A stretch of 64,000 bases of DNA from Malus domestica (taxonomy: Eukaryota; Streptophyta; Magnoliopsida; Rosales; Rosaceae): positions 26,680,501 through 26,744,500 of the forward strand of contig NC_091666.1 of NCBI RefSeq assembly GCF_042453785.1, given 5' to 3'. The notes under the pieces were generated by a model that saw only the letters and a list, made by a program, of their open reading frames with translations, was not told where the DNA came from and searched no databases. This document shows positions 45,139-56,384 of this stretch, in pieces (position 1 is the stretch's first letter; the number at the start of each line of letters is the position of its first letter). The position numbers and the translations under genes are program-made.

Positions 45139-48100
45139 TGTCAACAATAACTGCTAGACATTATTGGTATAGACAATAGATTTGTAATTATTCCTCTAGC
45201 TAGCCATCATTACTTTACTTTATAGCTAGCCATCATTACTTTGCTTTGCTTTCCTTTCTCCTTATTTTCCTCTTCGGTGTTTTCCTCATGTAATCATCAT
45301 TTGGCTTGTCCACTTGTTAGGATTAGTTGTGTAGTTTTTTGCCCTCTATAAAAGAGGACTTCCCTCTTGTAAACTAATAATAATGAAGTATATTACAATT
45401 TTCGAGATGGTATCAGAGCAGTCGATCATGACTGACTCTTGAACCTCAAAAACAAAAAGAAAAAAAAAACTTCCACCATATCATATCTCAATCATCATAT
45501 CAGTTTTATTTTTATTTCAACTTCACTGATCTTAAGCCTATACAATGGCTAGTGATGATGAAGTATCAAACCCACCAATTAAGTCCTTCACACCAGGTGA
45601 ATCAAACTCCACCACACAAGTGGTCACCATTCAAAATGATAATTCCAATTTCTCTGTAGGAATTAAACTTGATGAGAACAACTATTCTCTATGGCATCAA
45701 GTCATATAGATGAAAATTGCTGGTCGAGAAAAACATGGGTATCTTTCCGATGATACCAAGCAGCCTGCAATCACAGACCCACTGTATAACAAGTGGCGAG
45801 ATGAAAATTGTCAAGTCAAAAGTTGGTTATTTGATGCTATGACACCCAATCAGATGAAGCGGTTCATCCGTTACGACACAGCCATGCAGGTATGGGATGC
45901 CATAAAAAAGACTTACTCAAATGGCTCTAATGAAGCCAAAATTTATTATCTTCATAAAAGGTCATTTACCATGAAGCAAAATGGAGCTTCTATTGCTAAC
46001 TATTACAGCAATCTCACCGAGATTTTTCAAGAACTTGATCAACTTAGTCCTACTAACATGAAGGACCCAAATGATATCTTATCAAGGCAGCAAGAAATTG
46101 AGCGACTTCGAGTCTATATTTTTCTTGCAGGATTAGACAACAAGTTTGATCAAATTCATGGTGAGATTTTGAGGATGGAGCCCAAACCTGGTCTTGAAGG
46201 AGCATACTCTCATGTCAAACGTGAAAGCAATTGACAAGGAACCATGTCAGAAAGTGCCACCATGCTTGAAGCTATTGTGCTCTTTACCACAAATTCTCGA
46301 TCTCCACAAGGACCTCGACTTCAAAACATAAACTTATCAACAGCTGATCAATTTCGTAATCGACTACCTATGCAGTGCACCAAATGCGGATTGAAAAACC
46401 ATACTATTCAAGGCTGTTATGAGATTATTGGCTGTCTAGAATGATGAGTTCACAAAGGACGAAAGAAGGAATCCAGCAGAGCATCATTCACCACCTCTGA
46501 GTCTTCTCAAGATGTTAGCTCATCTGACCATGTCCCAAAAGCCTTGAACACCTTAGGTATATCTAATTCTACATCCGCTAATACTTGTAATAGATCGTGG
46601 ATTATTGATACAGGTGCCACATATCACATGACATCTGATGCTAACATTTTTCACTCACTAAAAACAGCCAACCAGACATTCATTACCAGTGTCAATGGTT
46701 CAATCTCTCTGGTTACTGGAGAAGGCTCTATTTCACTAACTTCCTCACTCAATCTTGATCATGTCCTAGTTGTACCATCCCTAGATTACGATCTTTTATC
46801 TGTTTCTCAAATTATTGACTCCCTTAATTGTTCTGTTTCTTTTTTGCCACTATATTGTCTTTTCCAGGATCTGCTCACCAGGGCCGTGATTGGTTATGGT
46901 ACTAAAAGGGGCAAACTATATTATTTGGACTTAACGGAAGAATGCAGCAATAGATTGAGTCAAGTGCATCATGTAAGCAGAGACGAATCAACCCGAATGA
47001 AGAAGATTTGGTTATGGCACAGGCGATGAGGACATCCCTCATTTGGTTATCTTAAACTTTCATTCCCTGAACTTTTTTCCCAATTCAAAGAATTCGATTT
47101 CCCTTGTGAAATTTGTATTTTGGCCAAAAGTCATCGTGTTTCCTATGCATTAAGATTAAATAAAAGTTATGTGCCATTCATGGTTGTTCATTCTGACGTT
47201 TGGGGTCCTGCCAGAATTCTTACCACTTCTGGATTTAGATGGTTTGTGACATTTATAGATGACTGTACTAGAATGACCTAGGTGTTTCCAATGAAGCACA
47301 AGAGTGAAGTTCCTACCAAGTTCAATATTTTTCATCAATATGTTGCAACTCAGTTTGACAAGAAAATTCAAACACTCAGGTCTGATAATGGAGAAGAATA
47401 TGTCAATCATGTTCTGCATAACTATTTGCAAGAGCATGGTATTGTTCATCAAACCACATGTGCCTATACATCTCAACAAAACAGTGTAGCAGAGAGGAAG
47501 AATCGACATCTCTTAGAAGTGGTTCGTGCATCTTTATATGGTGCCAACATGCATCATAAGTTTTGGGGGGAGGCACTGTGTTCTGCAACATATCTCATAA
47601 ATCGAACATCATCCAATACTCTCCAATATCAAACACCATTCCAAACACTTAACCACCTTCTCACCATTCCATCTATCCCAAACTTAGAACCACGTGTCTT
47701 TGGGTGTGTGTCTTATGTACAGGTTTATTCACATCAACGGGGGAAGTTTGATCCATGTGCCCTCCGGTGTGTATTCTTGGGTTATTCTGATACAAAAAAG
47801 GGATACAAATGTTTTCATCCTCCTACCCAAACTCTATACATCACTGCAGATGTCCAGTTTCAAGAAGGAGAAACATATTTTTTAAAGGGAGACATTGAGT
47901 ATCCCCTTCAGGAGGAGAATAATATGTTTGAAGAGGATACCCAAGACATTAGCAACATTAAAATTGTTGCAGAAATTTCAGAAACTGAGATAAATGTTGA
48001 TAAGTTGGCAGACGACTGTAATCAAACAATACACGGAGAAACAGAATCATCAACTCCAACATCAGACACAGAAGTACATCCAGCAACGTTAAGTCTAGAT

Positions 48101-50258
48101 GGCTTGGGATTACCTTCTTCGACAATGCCACATGATCAATCAACCCCTGAACACAATCAACAGGTACCTAATCAATCTAATTCTATTGAGATCGTACCTG
48201 AGTCAAGTCAAATTGAGTCCATTAATTATCAACTTCTCCCTCGAGTTCGAGGGATTCCTAAACAGTTATATGATCCTGATCCTAGAGCCAAGGTTAAATG
48301 CCCAATTTCTAACCATGTGTCCATTCATAGGCTATCTACATCATGTGAGGCATTTGTAAATCAATTATCCACTGTATCTATTCCTTGTAATGTAGAGGAT
48401 GCTATGAAAGATCCTAGGTGGACTCGTGCAATGAATGAAGAAATGGAGGCACTCCAGAAAAATTCCACTTGGGAGTTAACTAACCTACCCAAGGGGAAGA
48501 AATCAAATGGTTGCAGGTGGATATACACAGTAAAATTCAATGCAGATGGCACTATTGAGCGATACAAAGCAAGATTAGTGGCAAAAGGCTACACGCAGAC
48601 ATATGGCATTGACTACAGAGAGACTTTTGCCCCTGTAGCTAAGATAAGCACTATTCGTGTACTCTTATCCTTAGCAGCAAACCTTGACTGGCCTTTGCAA
48701 CAATTCGATGTCAAAAATGCTTTCCTGCATAGAGATTTAGAATAAGAAGTTTATATGGAGCTTCCCCCAGGATGCAAGCTGGATCCCAATCAGACCAACA
48801 ACGTTTGTAAACTAAAAAAGTCGTTGTATGGTTTAAAGCAATCACCGAGAGCTTGGTTTGGGAGATTTACCAAATCGATGAAATTTTTGGGATACAAGCA
48901 AAGCAACTTAGATCATACTCTTTTGTTAAAGCATAAGAAAGGTAAAATCACTACTCTTATTGTATAAGTGGATGACATGGTGGTTACAGGAAATGATCCA
49001 GAAGAAAAGGCAGCACTGCAAAAGTATCTAGCAAGTGAATTTGAGATGAAAGATCTCGGTGCTTTAAAGTATTTCTTGGGCATTGAAGTGGCCCGCTCAC
49101 AACAAGGAATATTTCTATCACAACGGAAATATGTTCTTGATATTTTGACGGAAACTGGGATGCTAGCATGCAAACCAGCAGATACCCCAATTGAGCTGAA
49201 TCACAAACTTGGTGAATATCCTATCAGATACCTACGAACAAAGAGAGATATCAACGAATTGTTGGTAAGGTAATATATCTTGCATATACTAAACCAGATA
49301 TAGCATATGCAGTCAGCATGGTAAGCTAGTTTATGCATGCACCAAGTGAAACACACATGGATGTTGTAAACCGTATCTTGAGGTATTTAAAGTCAGCTCC
49401 TGGGAAATGATTAATGTTTTCAAAACATGATAATTTAGACATTAAAGGCTACACTGATGTTGATTGGGCTGGTGATGTAACTAACAGACGATCAACATCA
49501 TGATACTTTGTTATTGTTGGAGGAAATCTAGTCTCTTGGCGTAGTAAGAAACAAAAGGTTGTTGCTAGATCAAGTGCTGAAGCAGAATATCGGAGCATGG
49601 CACATGGAGTATGTGAACTGTTTTGGGTGAAGAATTTACTAAGAGATTTGGGATTTAGGCCCAAGCATGCTATGCATCTACATTGTGACAACAAGGCTGC
49701 AATTGACATTGCTCACAATCTGGTTCAACATGATCGCACCAAACATGTGGAGGTGGATAGACATTTTATTAAAGAAAAAATTGAGGCAAGACTTATTGAA
49801 GTTCCATTCGTTAAATCTAAAGATCAATTAGCAGACATGCTCACCAAAGCAGTCACAAGTTCAGTATTTCACAACTCACTAAGCAAGTTGGGCATTCATG
49901 ACATCTATGCACCAACTTGAGGGAGAGTGTCAACAATAGCTACTAGACATTATTGGTATAGACAATAGACTTGTAATTATTTATCTAGATAGCCATCATT
50001 ACTTTACTTTATAGCTAGGCATCATTACTTTACTTTATAGCTAGCCATCATTACTTTACTTTATAGACAGCCATCATTATAGCTAGCCATCATTACTTTG
50101 CTTTGCTTTCCTTTATTTTCCTCTTCGGTGTTTTCCTCATGTAATCATCATTTGGCTTGTCCACTTGTTAGGACTAGTTGTGTAGTTTTTAGCACTCTAT
50201 AAGAGAGGACTTCCCTCTTGTAAACAAATAATAATGAAGTATATTACAATTTCTGAGA
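45139..50258 (+). mobile_element. Ty1/copia element 1, complete in layout, broken
   Basis: The 5' LTR is 45139-45407 (269 bp) and the 3' LTR is 49928-50258 (331 bp), both beginning TGTCAACAATA. The primer-binding site tggtatcagagc lies at 45408-45419 and a purine tract (gagggagag) just before the 3' LTR. A perfect 5-bp target duplication, AAGTT, lies at 45134-45138 and 50259-50263. Parts in order: gag (about 45545-46230), zinc knuckle (about 46375-46430), protease with DTGAT (about 46590-46640), integrase (about 47000-47800), reverse transcriptase (about 48400-49270) and RNase H (about 49430-49920). The order integrase before RT defines copia. The reading frame is broken in roughly ten places. 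LTRs differ by about 5% by eye, excluding repeat-number change. It interrupts locus B. Confidence 0.9.
49990..50100 (+). repeat. Expanded minisatellite within the 3' LTR of copia element 1
   Basis: A unit of about 27 bp, agccatcattactttacttt plus atagct, occurs about twice in the 5' LTR (45200-45245) and four to five times here. This accounts for most of the 62-bp length difference between the LTRs. Confidence 0.75.
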
Positions 50259-50556
50259 AAGTTCCCTTCATAATTCACGCTGATTTACTTCTTGCCTCAT
50301 CAAGAGAAAGAATTCTTCTGGACAGCAAATGGAATAAGGGGATTCTCGATTGCGTGCCAACTGCATTTGTGAATGCATTTATCTCGCTTGTCAGATCTAT
50401 AGAAGATGCTCTAGTTTCTAGCTTGACTAGTATGTTCAAGTTTCTGCCTGTTCATAACTCTTCTTATGAAGGATTGAATGTTGCCAGGGAGTCTATAAAG
50501 GCAAAGATTGTTGAAGAAAGCATTGTCCCTGGTGAGCCTCACGAGGAGCTGACCTA
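50259..50556 (+). pseudogene. Locus B exon 3 continuation
   Basis: It resumes VPFIIHADLLLASSRERILL, then DSKWNKGILDCVPTAFVNAF, exactly where the copia insertion cut, and is open to HEELT then TAA at about 50555. The homologous position in locus A is near 5240, well inside the gene. Everything corresponding to the rest of the middle region and the first four C-terminal repeats of locus A is absent. Confidence 0.82.
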
Positions 50557-50755
50557 AAAGCCTTCCTTTTCTTTTATGTACGTCTGCTCTCTCTTCTCTC
50601 GAAAACCCAAAAAGGCATGATGCCTTTATAAAGTGGAGCTGCTGCCTTAAACCCTAAAGCCACTCACGTGGCATTCAAATAGAAAACCGAAAAAGTGAAA
50701 CAAATGGGCTGCTAGCTAACAATATTGAAAGGTCCAATAAAAATGAACCACGTAT
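50557..50755. other. Filler at the large deletion in locus B
   Basis: About 200 bp with no match to the gene separate the two retained parts, the equivalents of locus A 5240 and 28850. It contains a tctctctcttctctcg stretch and a TATA-like tttataaa near 50617. Its origin is unknown. Confidence 0.5.
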
Positions 50756-52011
50756 TCAACACTTTTATTAATGAAGAATTTTATGACTCTAAAATAAATG
50801 AATTGTCAATTTAGTTTTTGAATTATCATCTCAGTGAAAATTAGATTCATAAACCATTTTTTTCAGAAAAATTAGCCTTGAATTATAAAAATATGCCAAT
50901 TATATCCCTAATAATATATTCGAAGCTATTATGTTCAATTTTCCGTCAATTGAAGTCACATTACTTGGAGGGTAGATTGGTAGTTTTTCATAAAGAAATA
51001 GTGTATGGAGTTAATTTTGGAGAGTAAATTGGTAGTATTTTCATAAGTAAGTTAAGTTTTCGGAGGGTAAATTGGTAGTTTTTTCATAAGAAATAGTGTA
51101 AGTTAAGTTTTCGAAGGGTAAATTAGTCGTTAGATTCGCAACTTATATGAAATGTTAAAGACTTGTAGACAAGAAAATGACGGCATTACATTCTAAAGTG
51201 TGTCAAGTGACTTAAGTTGACGAAAAATTAGATAAAATAGCTTTGAAAATAATAGTAGAGATGAATTTAGTAATTTTTAATGAATTTAAAAACTTATTTT
51301 ACTGAAAAAATAATTCAGGACTTAATTTTAACTGATAATTCATGAACTAAATCGTGACTTCACCCCTCTAAAATTACGACCTGCAAAAAGGAGCTCGCTG
51401 CAATTGGGGTGATTGTCGAAGTGAAAAAGGGATGTGCCTTGATTGCTAGGCACCTTGATCAACAGGATGAATTTTCGACCTTCGTTCGAGTATATAATTA
51501 CTTGAGCAAGTTTAAGTGGGAGCCAGTAGTAAGGCTAACCGAAAGATCTGCTTCCGAAAGGTGATAAAAATGGAGGGTGGGTTGGTGCAGATGAATGCAT
51601 TATAGATGACAAGGATGAGCTGTTTGGTTTGCAGTTAACTATTTTAAAGAAACACTAAGAGCAAGAATTGCCTAATTTCTTCTCTTGTGCATTTAGAGTA
51701 CGATCCCAACCTTTGGTTAATGATTACTTGAAGCTTTAGAAAGTTTGGGAAAGTTCTAAAAGAGGATTGTTGCATGTTCAGGCTTTATGTTTCGAAGAAC
51801 TGGAATTTAGAGACGGAGAAAAGTCATGCTGATGCCCTGGTGAAAATACCGGTTTATTCTTCACCAAAAAAAAAAACAGAGTACCGGTTTATTATGGCTC
51901 AGGTGGAATCTTGTTGGGCGACAAGGAGGATGTTTTCATTGCCGATGACCTACAACTGCAGTATCTTTTTTAACAATCTTCACAATCAATATTTGTTTGC
52001 TACCCTCAGCA
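50756..52011 (+). pseudogene. Locus B 3' part: fifth repeat and following region, broken
   Basis: FINEEFYDSKI is cut by a MITE and resumes KITTCKKELAAIGVIVEVKK, then DEFSTFVRVYNYLSKFKWEP. Several stops and frame changes follow (for example after KEP-region 51530-51660), with ADECIIDDKDELFGLQLTIL still legible. Near 51860 an A-run lies inside what reads KIPVYS in the family. It ends at the taccctcagc cut by copia element 2, which corresponds to WYPQPSLASLP. Confidence 0.8.
50796..51365. mobile_element. 570-bp MITE with 9-bp target duplication
   Basis: A perfect 9-bp target duplication, CTCTAAAAT, lies at 50787-50795 and 51366-51374. Inverted ends of about 65 bp are imperfect (left caatttagtttttgaattat; right, reversed, gatttagttcatgaattatc). 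It is AT-rich with no ORF. The duplication length suggests a MULE derivative. Internal near-repeats (ggagggtaaattggtagttt) occur at about 50968, 51013 and 51064. Confidence 0.75.
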
Positions 52012-53073
52012 TGTTGGGGCTTAAAAAGACTTCACTACTTTGAAGTTGTTTATCTCACAAAGGAGTATGTAATGCAGCGGAATTGATAGGCAAGAGAAAG
52101 AAAGAATACTCAAAGTTTTTACACAAGATTTTTATTCACTCACAAACTTAGTACAAGAGGAAACACTCAAACACTCTTAGAAGCTTTGTTGCTTCTTCTC
52201 ACTTCTCACTACTTGCTCTCTTGGTTGTTACAAATGGTGTGGATACCTTTTCCTTTTATAGGCATGGATTGAACCTTGGAGAAGCATGGAAGCATCATGC
52301 TATCTAGATAATTCCACTACCTTCCTAAGCTAGAATTATCTACACTAATCTTGTATGTTGGTGGAATCCTCACCATTATTCTAGACTCTTCCACCAACTT
52401 GAACTTTGTTAGAATTCTCTAGCATGTGCATGGATCTTTCTTTGTGCATGGGCTGGATCCATTATCTTTGGGTCAAGACAAGATTACAATTCAACATCCC
52501 CCTTTAATCTTGTCTTGTGACGCCAATTGTGTTCCTTAATCTGACAAAGTCTTCTTGCCTGAGTGGTTTGGTGAATATGTCTGCGACTTGGTCTTGTGAC
52601 TTCACGTATTCCATTTGCACATCCTTTCTTGCAATACATTCTCTTATGTAATGATAGCGGGTATCTATGTGTTTGCTCATGTCATAGAATACTGGATTCT
52701 TTGCTAGAGCTATTGCAGACTTGTTGTCGACATAGATCTTTGTTGGCTCTTCTTGTGGCATGCTTAATTCTTTCAACAAGTTTCTCAGCCAGATTGCATG
52801 ACAGACACATGAGGTAGCAGCTACGTATTCAGCTTCGCAGGTAGAGAGAGTGACAATCGGTTGCTTCTTTGACATCCATGTGAATGCAGTATCTCGCATG
52901 AAGAACACAAATCCAGTAGTGCTTTTTCTATTGTCGAAATCTCCTGCCCAATCACTGTCGCTATATCCAGCAAGTTTGTAGTTATCAGAACTTGAATAGA
53001 ATAAGCCAAAGTTAACAATACCTTTAAGGTATCGAAGAATTCTTTTGGCAGTCTTCACATGTGTAGTTGTGGG

Positions 53074-53649
53074 ATTCTCCATGTAGCGACTAACTAATCC
53101 GACGGCATAAAGAATGTCTGGTCTTGTGCATGTCAAGTAACGCAAACTTCCAACTAGACTTTTGAAAAATGTTAGATTTACGCTTTTTCCTCTGTCATGC
53201 TTGGTTAGTTTGACTCCACACTCCACTAGCGTGCCTATGGGCTTGCAGTCATCCATTTTGAACTTTTTCAGTATCTCCTTTGTATAGCTTTCTTGGGAGA
53301 TGAAAATGCCTTCTTCGTTCTACTTGACTTTAATGCCTAGGTAGTATGTCATCATCCCGATGTCGGTCATCTCGAATTCTTTGTTCATCATTCTCTTGAA
53401 CTCTTCAAACATGCTTGGATTACTTCCTGTGAAGATTAGATCATCCATATATAAGCACACAATTAGAATATCTTCATCTTTGACTTTGACGTAGAGAGCA
53501 TGTTCATGAGGGCACTTGATGAAGTTGTTCTCCTGAAAGTATTTGTCGATGCGACTATTCCATGCTCGTGGCGCTTGTTTTAACCCATAGAGGGCTTTCT
53601 TCAACTTCAAAACCTTGTCTTCATGCCCTATGATTTCATAGCTGATCGG
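53074..53649 (-). repeat. Left copy of an about 575-bp duplicated copia RT segment
   Basis: It matches 55810-56384 with about six differences by eye (about 1%). The two copies flank the block 53650-55809. The duplicated part covers reverse-transcriptase sequence of copia element 2. Confidence 0.85.
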
Positions 53650-55805
53650 ATCATATTTATATATATTTTTACTTCGAATTCACTCGTCTTTTCTTAGTTA
53701 GTTCCTTATATTTTTGAGCTATTTACGTTATTTTTGTGTTTATAGGATTTGTTATGCAAAGAAAATAAAAATAGAACAAGTGAAATTTTATGTAATAAAT
53801 TCGTCAAAAGCAAATTTAAATTACAATATTGCTGACCCATTGTGACGCTAAATGATAAACCAATATTTAAACTATATATTTCATCTTTTTTTATTTCTTT
53901 TCTTGTCTAATTTAGTTGGAAGCTTTAAGTATTTATGATACTTTTGATATATTGTGTTTGTAGGAGTAACATGATCGAATATAGTGAAAAAGTATGCAAA
54001 GATGGAATTTTTCAGTGATTCCTTTCTAAGGACATCTCACTGTTGATTAATGGCCAACTTGCTAGATGGAAATCATTGAATGCATACATCGTGTCTCATC
54101 TTAAATTAGTTTCTCAACTTTGTGGTACCAAAAGGACTTATTTTTCTGCTAAGTGGGGCGACAGAAGGGAGCAGAAAATAAAAGAAAAGACTGAATAAAA
54201 ACAGCAGGATAGAAAGAGAGAGAGACGGCAGACTGTAAAGAAAAAGTGAGGAGCAAAAGGAAGTGGGGGTGGTGCGCAGAAACGGAAAGAATAAAAAAAA
54301 GGAGGATCAGATTAATAAAAAGAGGGGGGACAGTGCGCATAAGGCGGGGAGCACAACGCCAGGCAGGTCAGAGGGCAGATAGAAGGAGCACGGGGAGAGA
54401 AGTGGGAGACAGCTACGGGAGGACACGGATTGGAAGGAACGGCAAGAGAATAAAAAAATAAAAGAAAAAACAGAAGGCGGACAGAAGAGGATAGACGGAA
54501 AGGGGAGAGCAGGTCAGAGACTTGCCAGGCGACAGAGAGCACGAGGGCAGAGAGGAGAGACTGACAGAAGTCAGGCGGGGAGAGAGAGGTCAGAGGGGGT
54601 GCGCAGAGGGAGTGGAGAAGAAGGACAGCTGCCTGGCAGCTAGTGAGAGAAGCTGCACAGAAAACTGTGCGGAGAAAGAAGAGAGACTGTCAGAAGCACA
54701 GTCCACACGGGCAGAAGACCAGAGGCACGGGCGGACTGGCGAGCAGCGTGAGCCTCGGGGAGGAGAAAAACAGAAGCAGCAAGTTGCCTTCTCTCTCGGT
54801 TAAATCTTTCCAAACTTATATTTTATTTCTGTTTTAATAATGTGTAACTAAATTTATTTTGGCTAGAGGTTAATTCAAAGCCATGAATATATTTGTAATA
54901 TGAATTGATTACCTTCAGTTGTGATTTCTGAGTTGTGATTTAATTTGCTTAACTGCTTGATTGATAACTTATTTTTGTATGTCGATTAAGAATGCATACT
55001 TAATTTACATGCATGAATTTGATGCTAGAATATAAGTGAATTTCACCTAATCGTTATGAACTTATATTCACAAGTAGTGAAGGTTGTTATCCACAATCGT
55101 GTTAAGTGAATTCTAGGCTGGATTAACATGCGTATTCCATAGTTATGAATGCCTAGTCAATGTTATGATTTCCGTTGAACTTAATGATCTTTGTTGAATG
55201 TCTCTATCATGCGTATTACATAGTTAGGGACTTTGATGAGGAATAATTTGGTTGTAATGCGTATTCCATTCAATCCAATGAATCTAGGGAAATCTAAGAG
55301 TTAATTTAAACGGACCTAATTAACTTGGAACATTGTCATTCACAATTTATTGAAAGAACAACTGAAAATCAATTTAGGTTGCATATGTGTCATGTGTGGA
55401 GAAGAACCCTCTAGCTAGTCCGTCACCTATCCTTTCACCTTAATTCATGCTTTTGTCAACTCTGTAATTTATTTAAGTTTAATTTACTTCTCGTCAAAAC
55501 CAAACCCCCCCCCATTATTAAATTATATTATTTAGTTAGTTTTCATTGTTGTTAGTCTTTTAATTCAATTTCCGTCCATTTCAGTTCCTAGTGTCTAATT
55601 TGATTGTTTTCATTATTTTGAGTCATTCTAAGTGTGTTTCGAGTTATTAGAGTTTTTAGCCTAGTTTCGTGTCCTTGAGTCTTGTTTAATATTTTTAAAT
55701 TAATTTAGAATAGATTAGCAATCCCTCCTAATCCCCGGCCTAGAACGATACCCTACTTACATCTATACTACAATTGTCAAAAAGAGGGTTTAATTTGTGT
55801 GTCAA
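53643..55805. mobile_element. LTR-like block, probably a gypsy-type solo LTR or deletion derivative
   Basis: This 2163-bp block begins TGATCGGATCATATTTATAT and ends ttaatttgtgtgtca. The stretch acttacatctatactacaat followed by tgtc near its end resembles the 3' part of long Tat/LARD-type LTRs. No coding region is present. The flanks do not carry a matching 4-6-bp target duplication. Instead they are two copies of copia sequence in direct order. Confidence 0.55.
54165..54790 (+). repeat. Purine-rich tract
   Basis: About 620 bp is strongly A/G-rich on plus (for example ggagagaagtgggagacagc and gagagaggtcagagggggt). The open frames in it are composition artefacts and are not called as genes. 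Confidence 0.7.
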
Positions 55806-55809
55806 GTAA

Positions 55810-56384
55810 TTCTCCATGTAGCGACTGACTAATCCGACGGCATAAAGAATGTCTGGTCTTGTGCATGTCAAGTAACGCAAACTTCCAACTAGACTTTTGA
55901 AAAATGTTGGATTTACGCTTTTTCCTCTGTCATGCTTGGTTAGTTTGACTCCACACTCCACTAGCGTGCCTATGGGCTTGCAGTCATCCATTTTGAACTT
56001 TTTCAGTATCTCCTTTGTATAGCTTTCTTGGGAGATGAAAATGCCTTCTTCGTTCTACTTGACTTTAATGCCTAGGTAGTATGTCATCATCCCGATGTCG
56101 GTCATCTCGAATTCTTTGTTCATCATTCTCTTGAACTCTTCAAACATGCTTGGATTACTTCCTGTGAAGATTAGATCATCCACATATAAGCACACAATTA
56201 GAATATCTTCATCTTTGACTTTGACGTAGAGAGCATGTTCATGAAGGCATTTGATGAAGTTGTTCTCCTGAAAGTACTTGTCGATGCGACTATTCCATGC
56301 TCGTGGCGCTTGTTTTAACCCATAGAGGGCTTTCTTCAACTTCAGAACCTTGTCTTCATGCCCTATGATTTCTTAGCCTATCGG
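55810..56384 (-). repeat. Right copy of the duplicated copia RT segment
   Basis: This is the counterpart of 53074-53649. From 56385 onward the sequence continues into the rest of copia element 2, so this copy is contiguous with the element's 5' half. The left copy is contiguous with its 3' half. Confidence 0.85.

Noticed and set aside
54246-54837. Arg/Glu-rich ORFs
   Set aside because: Open frames in an A/G-rich tract on both strands are expected by composition.
53643-55805. A complete gypsy element
   Set aside because: No gag, protease, reverse transcriptase or integrase and no second terminal repeat were seen.
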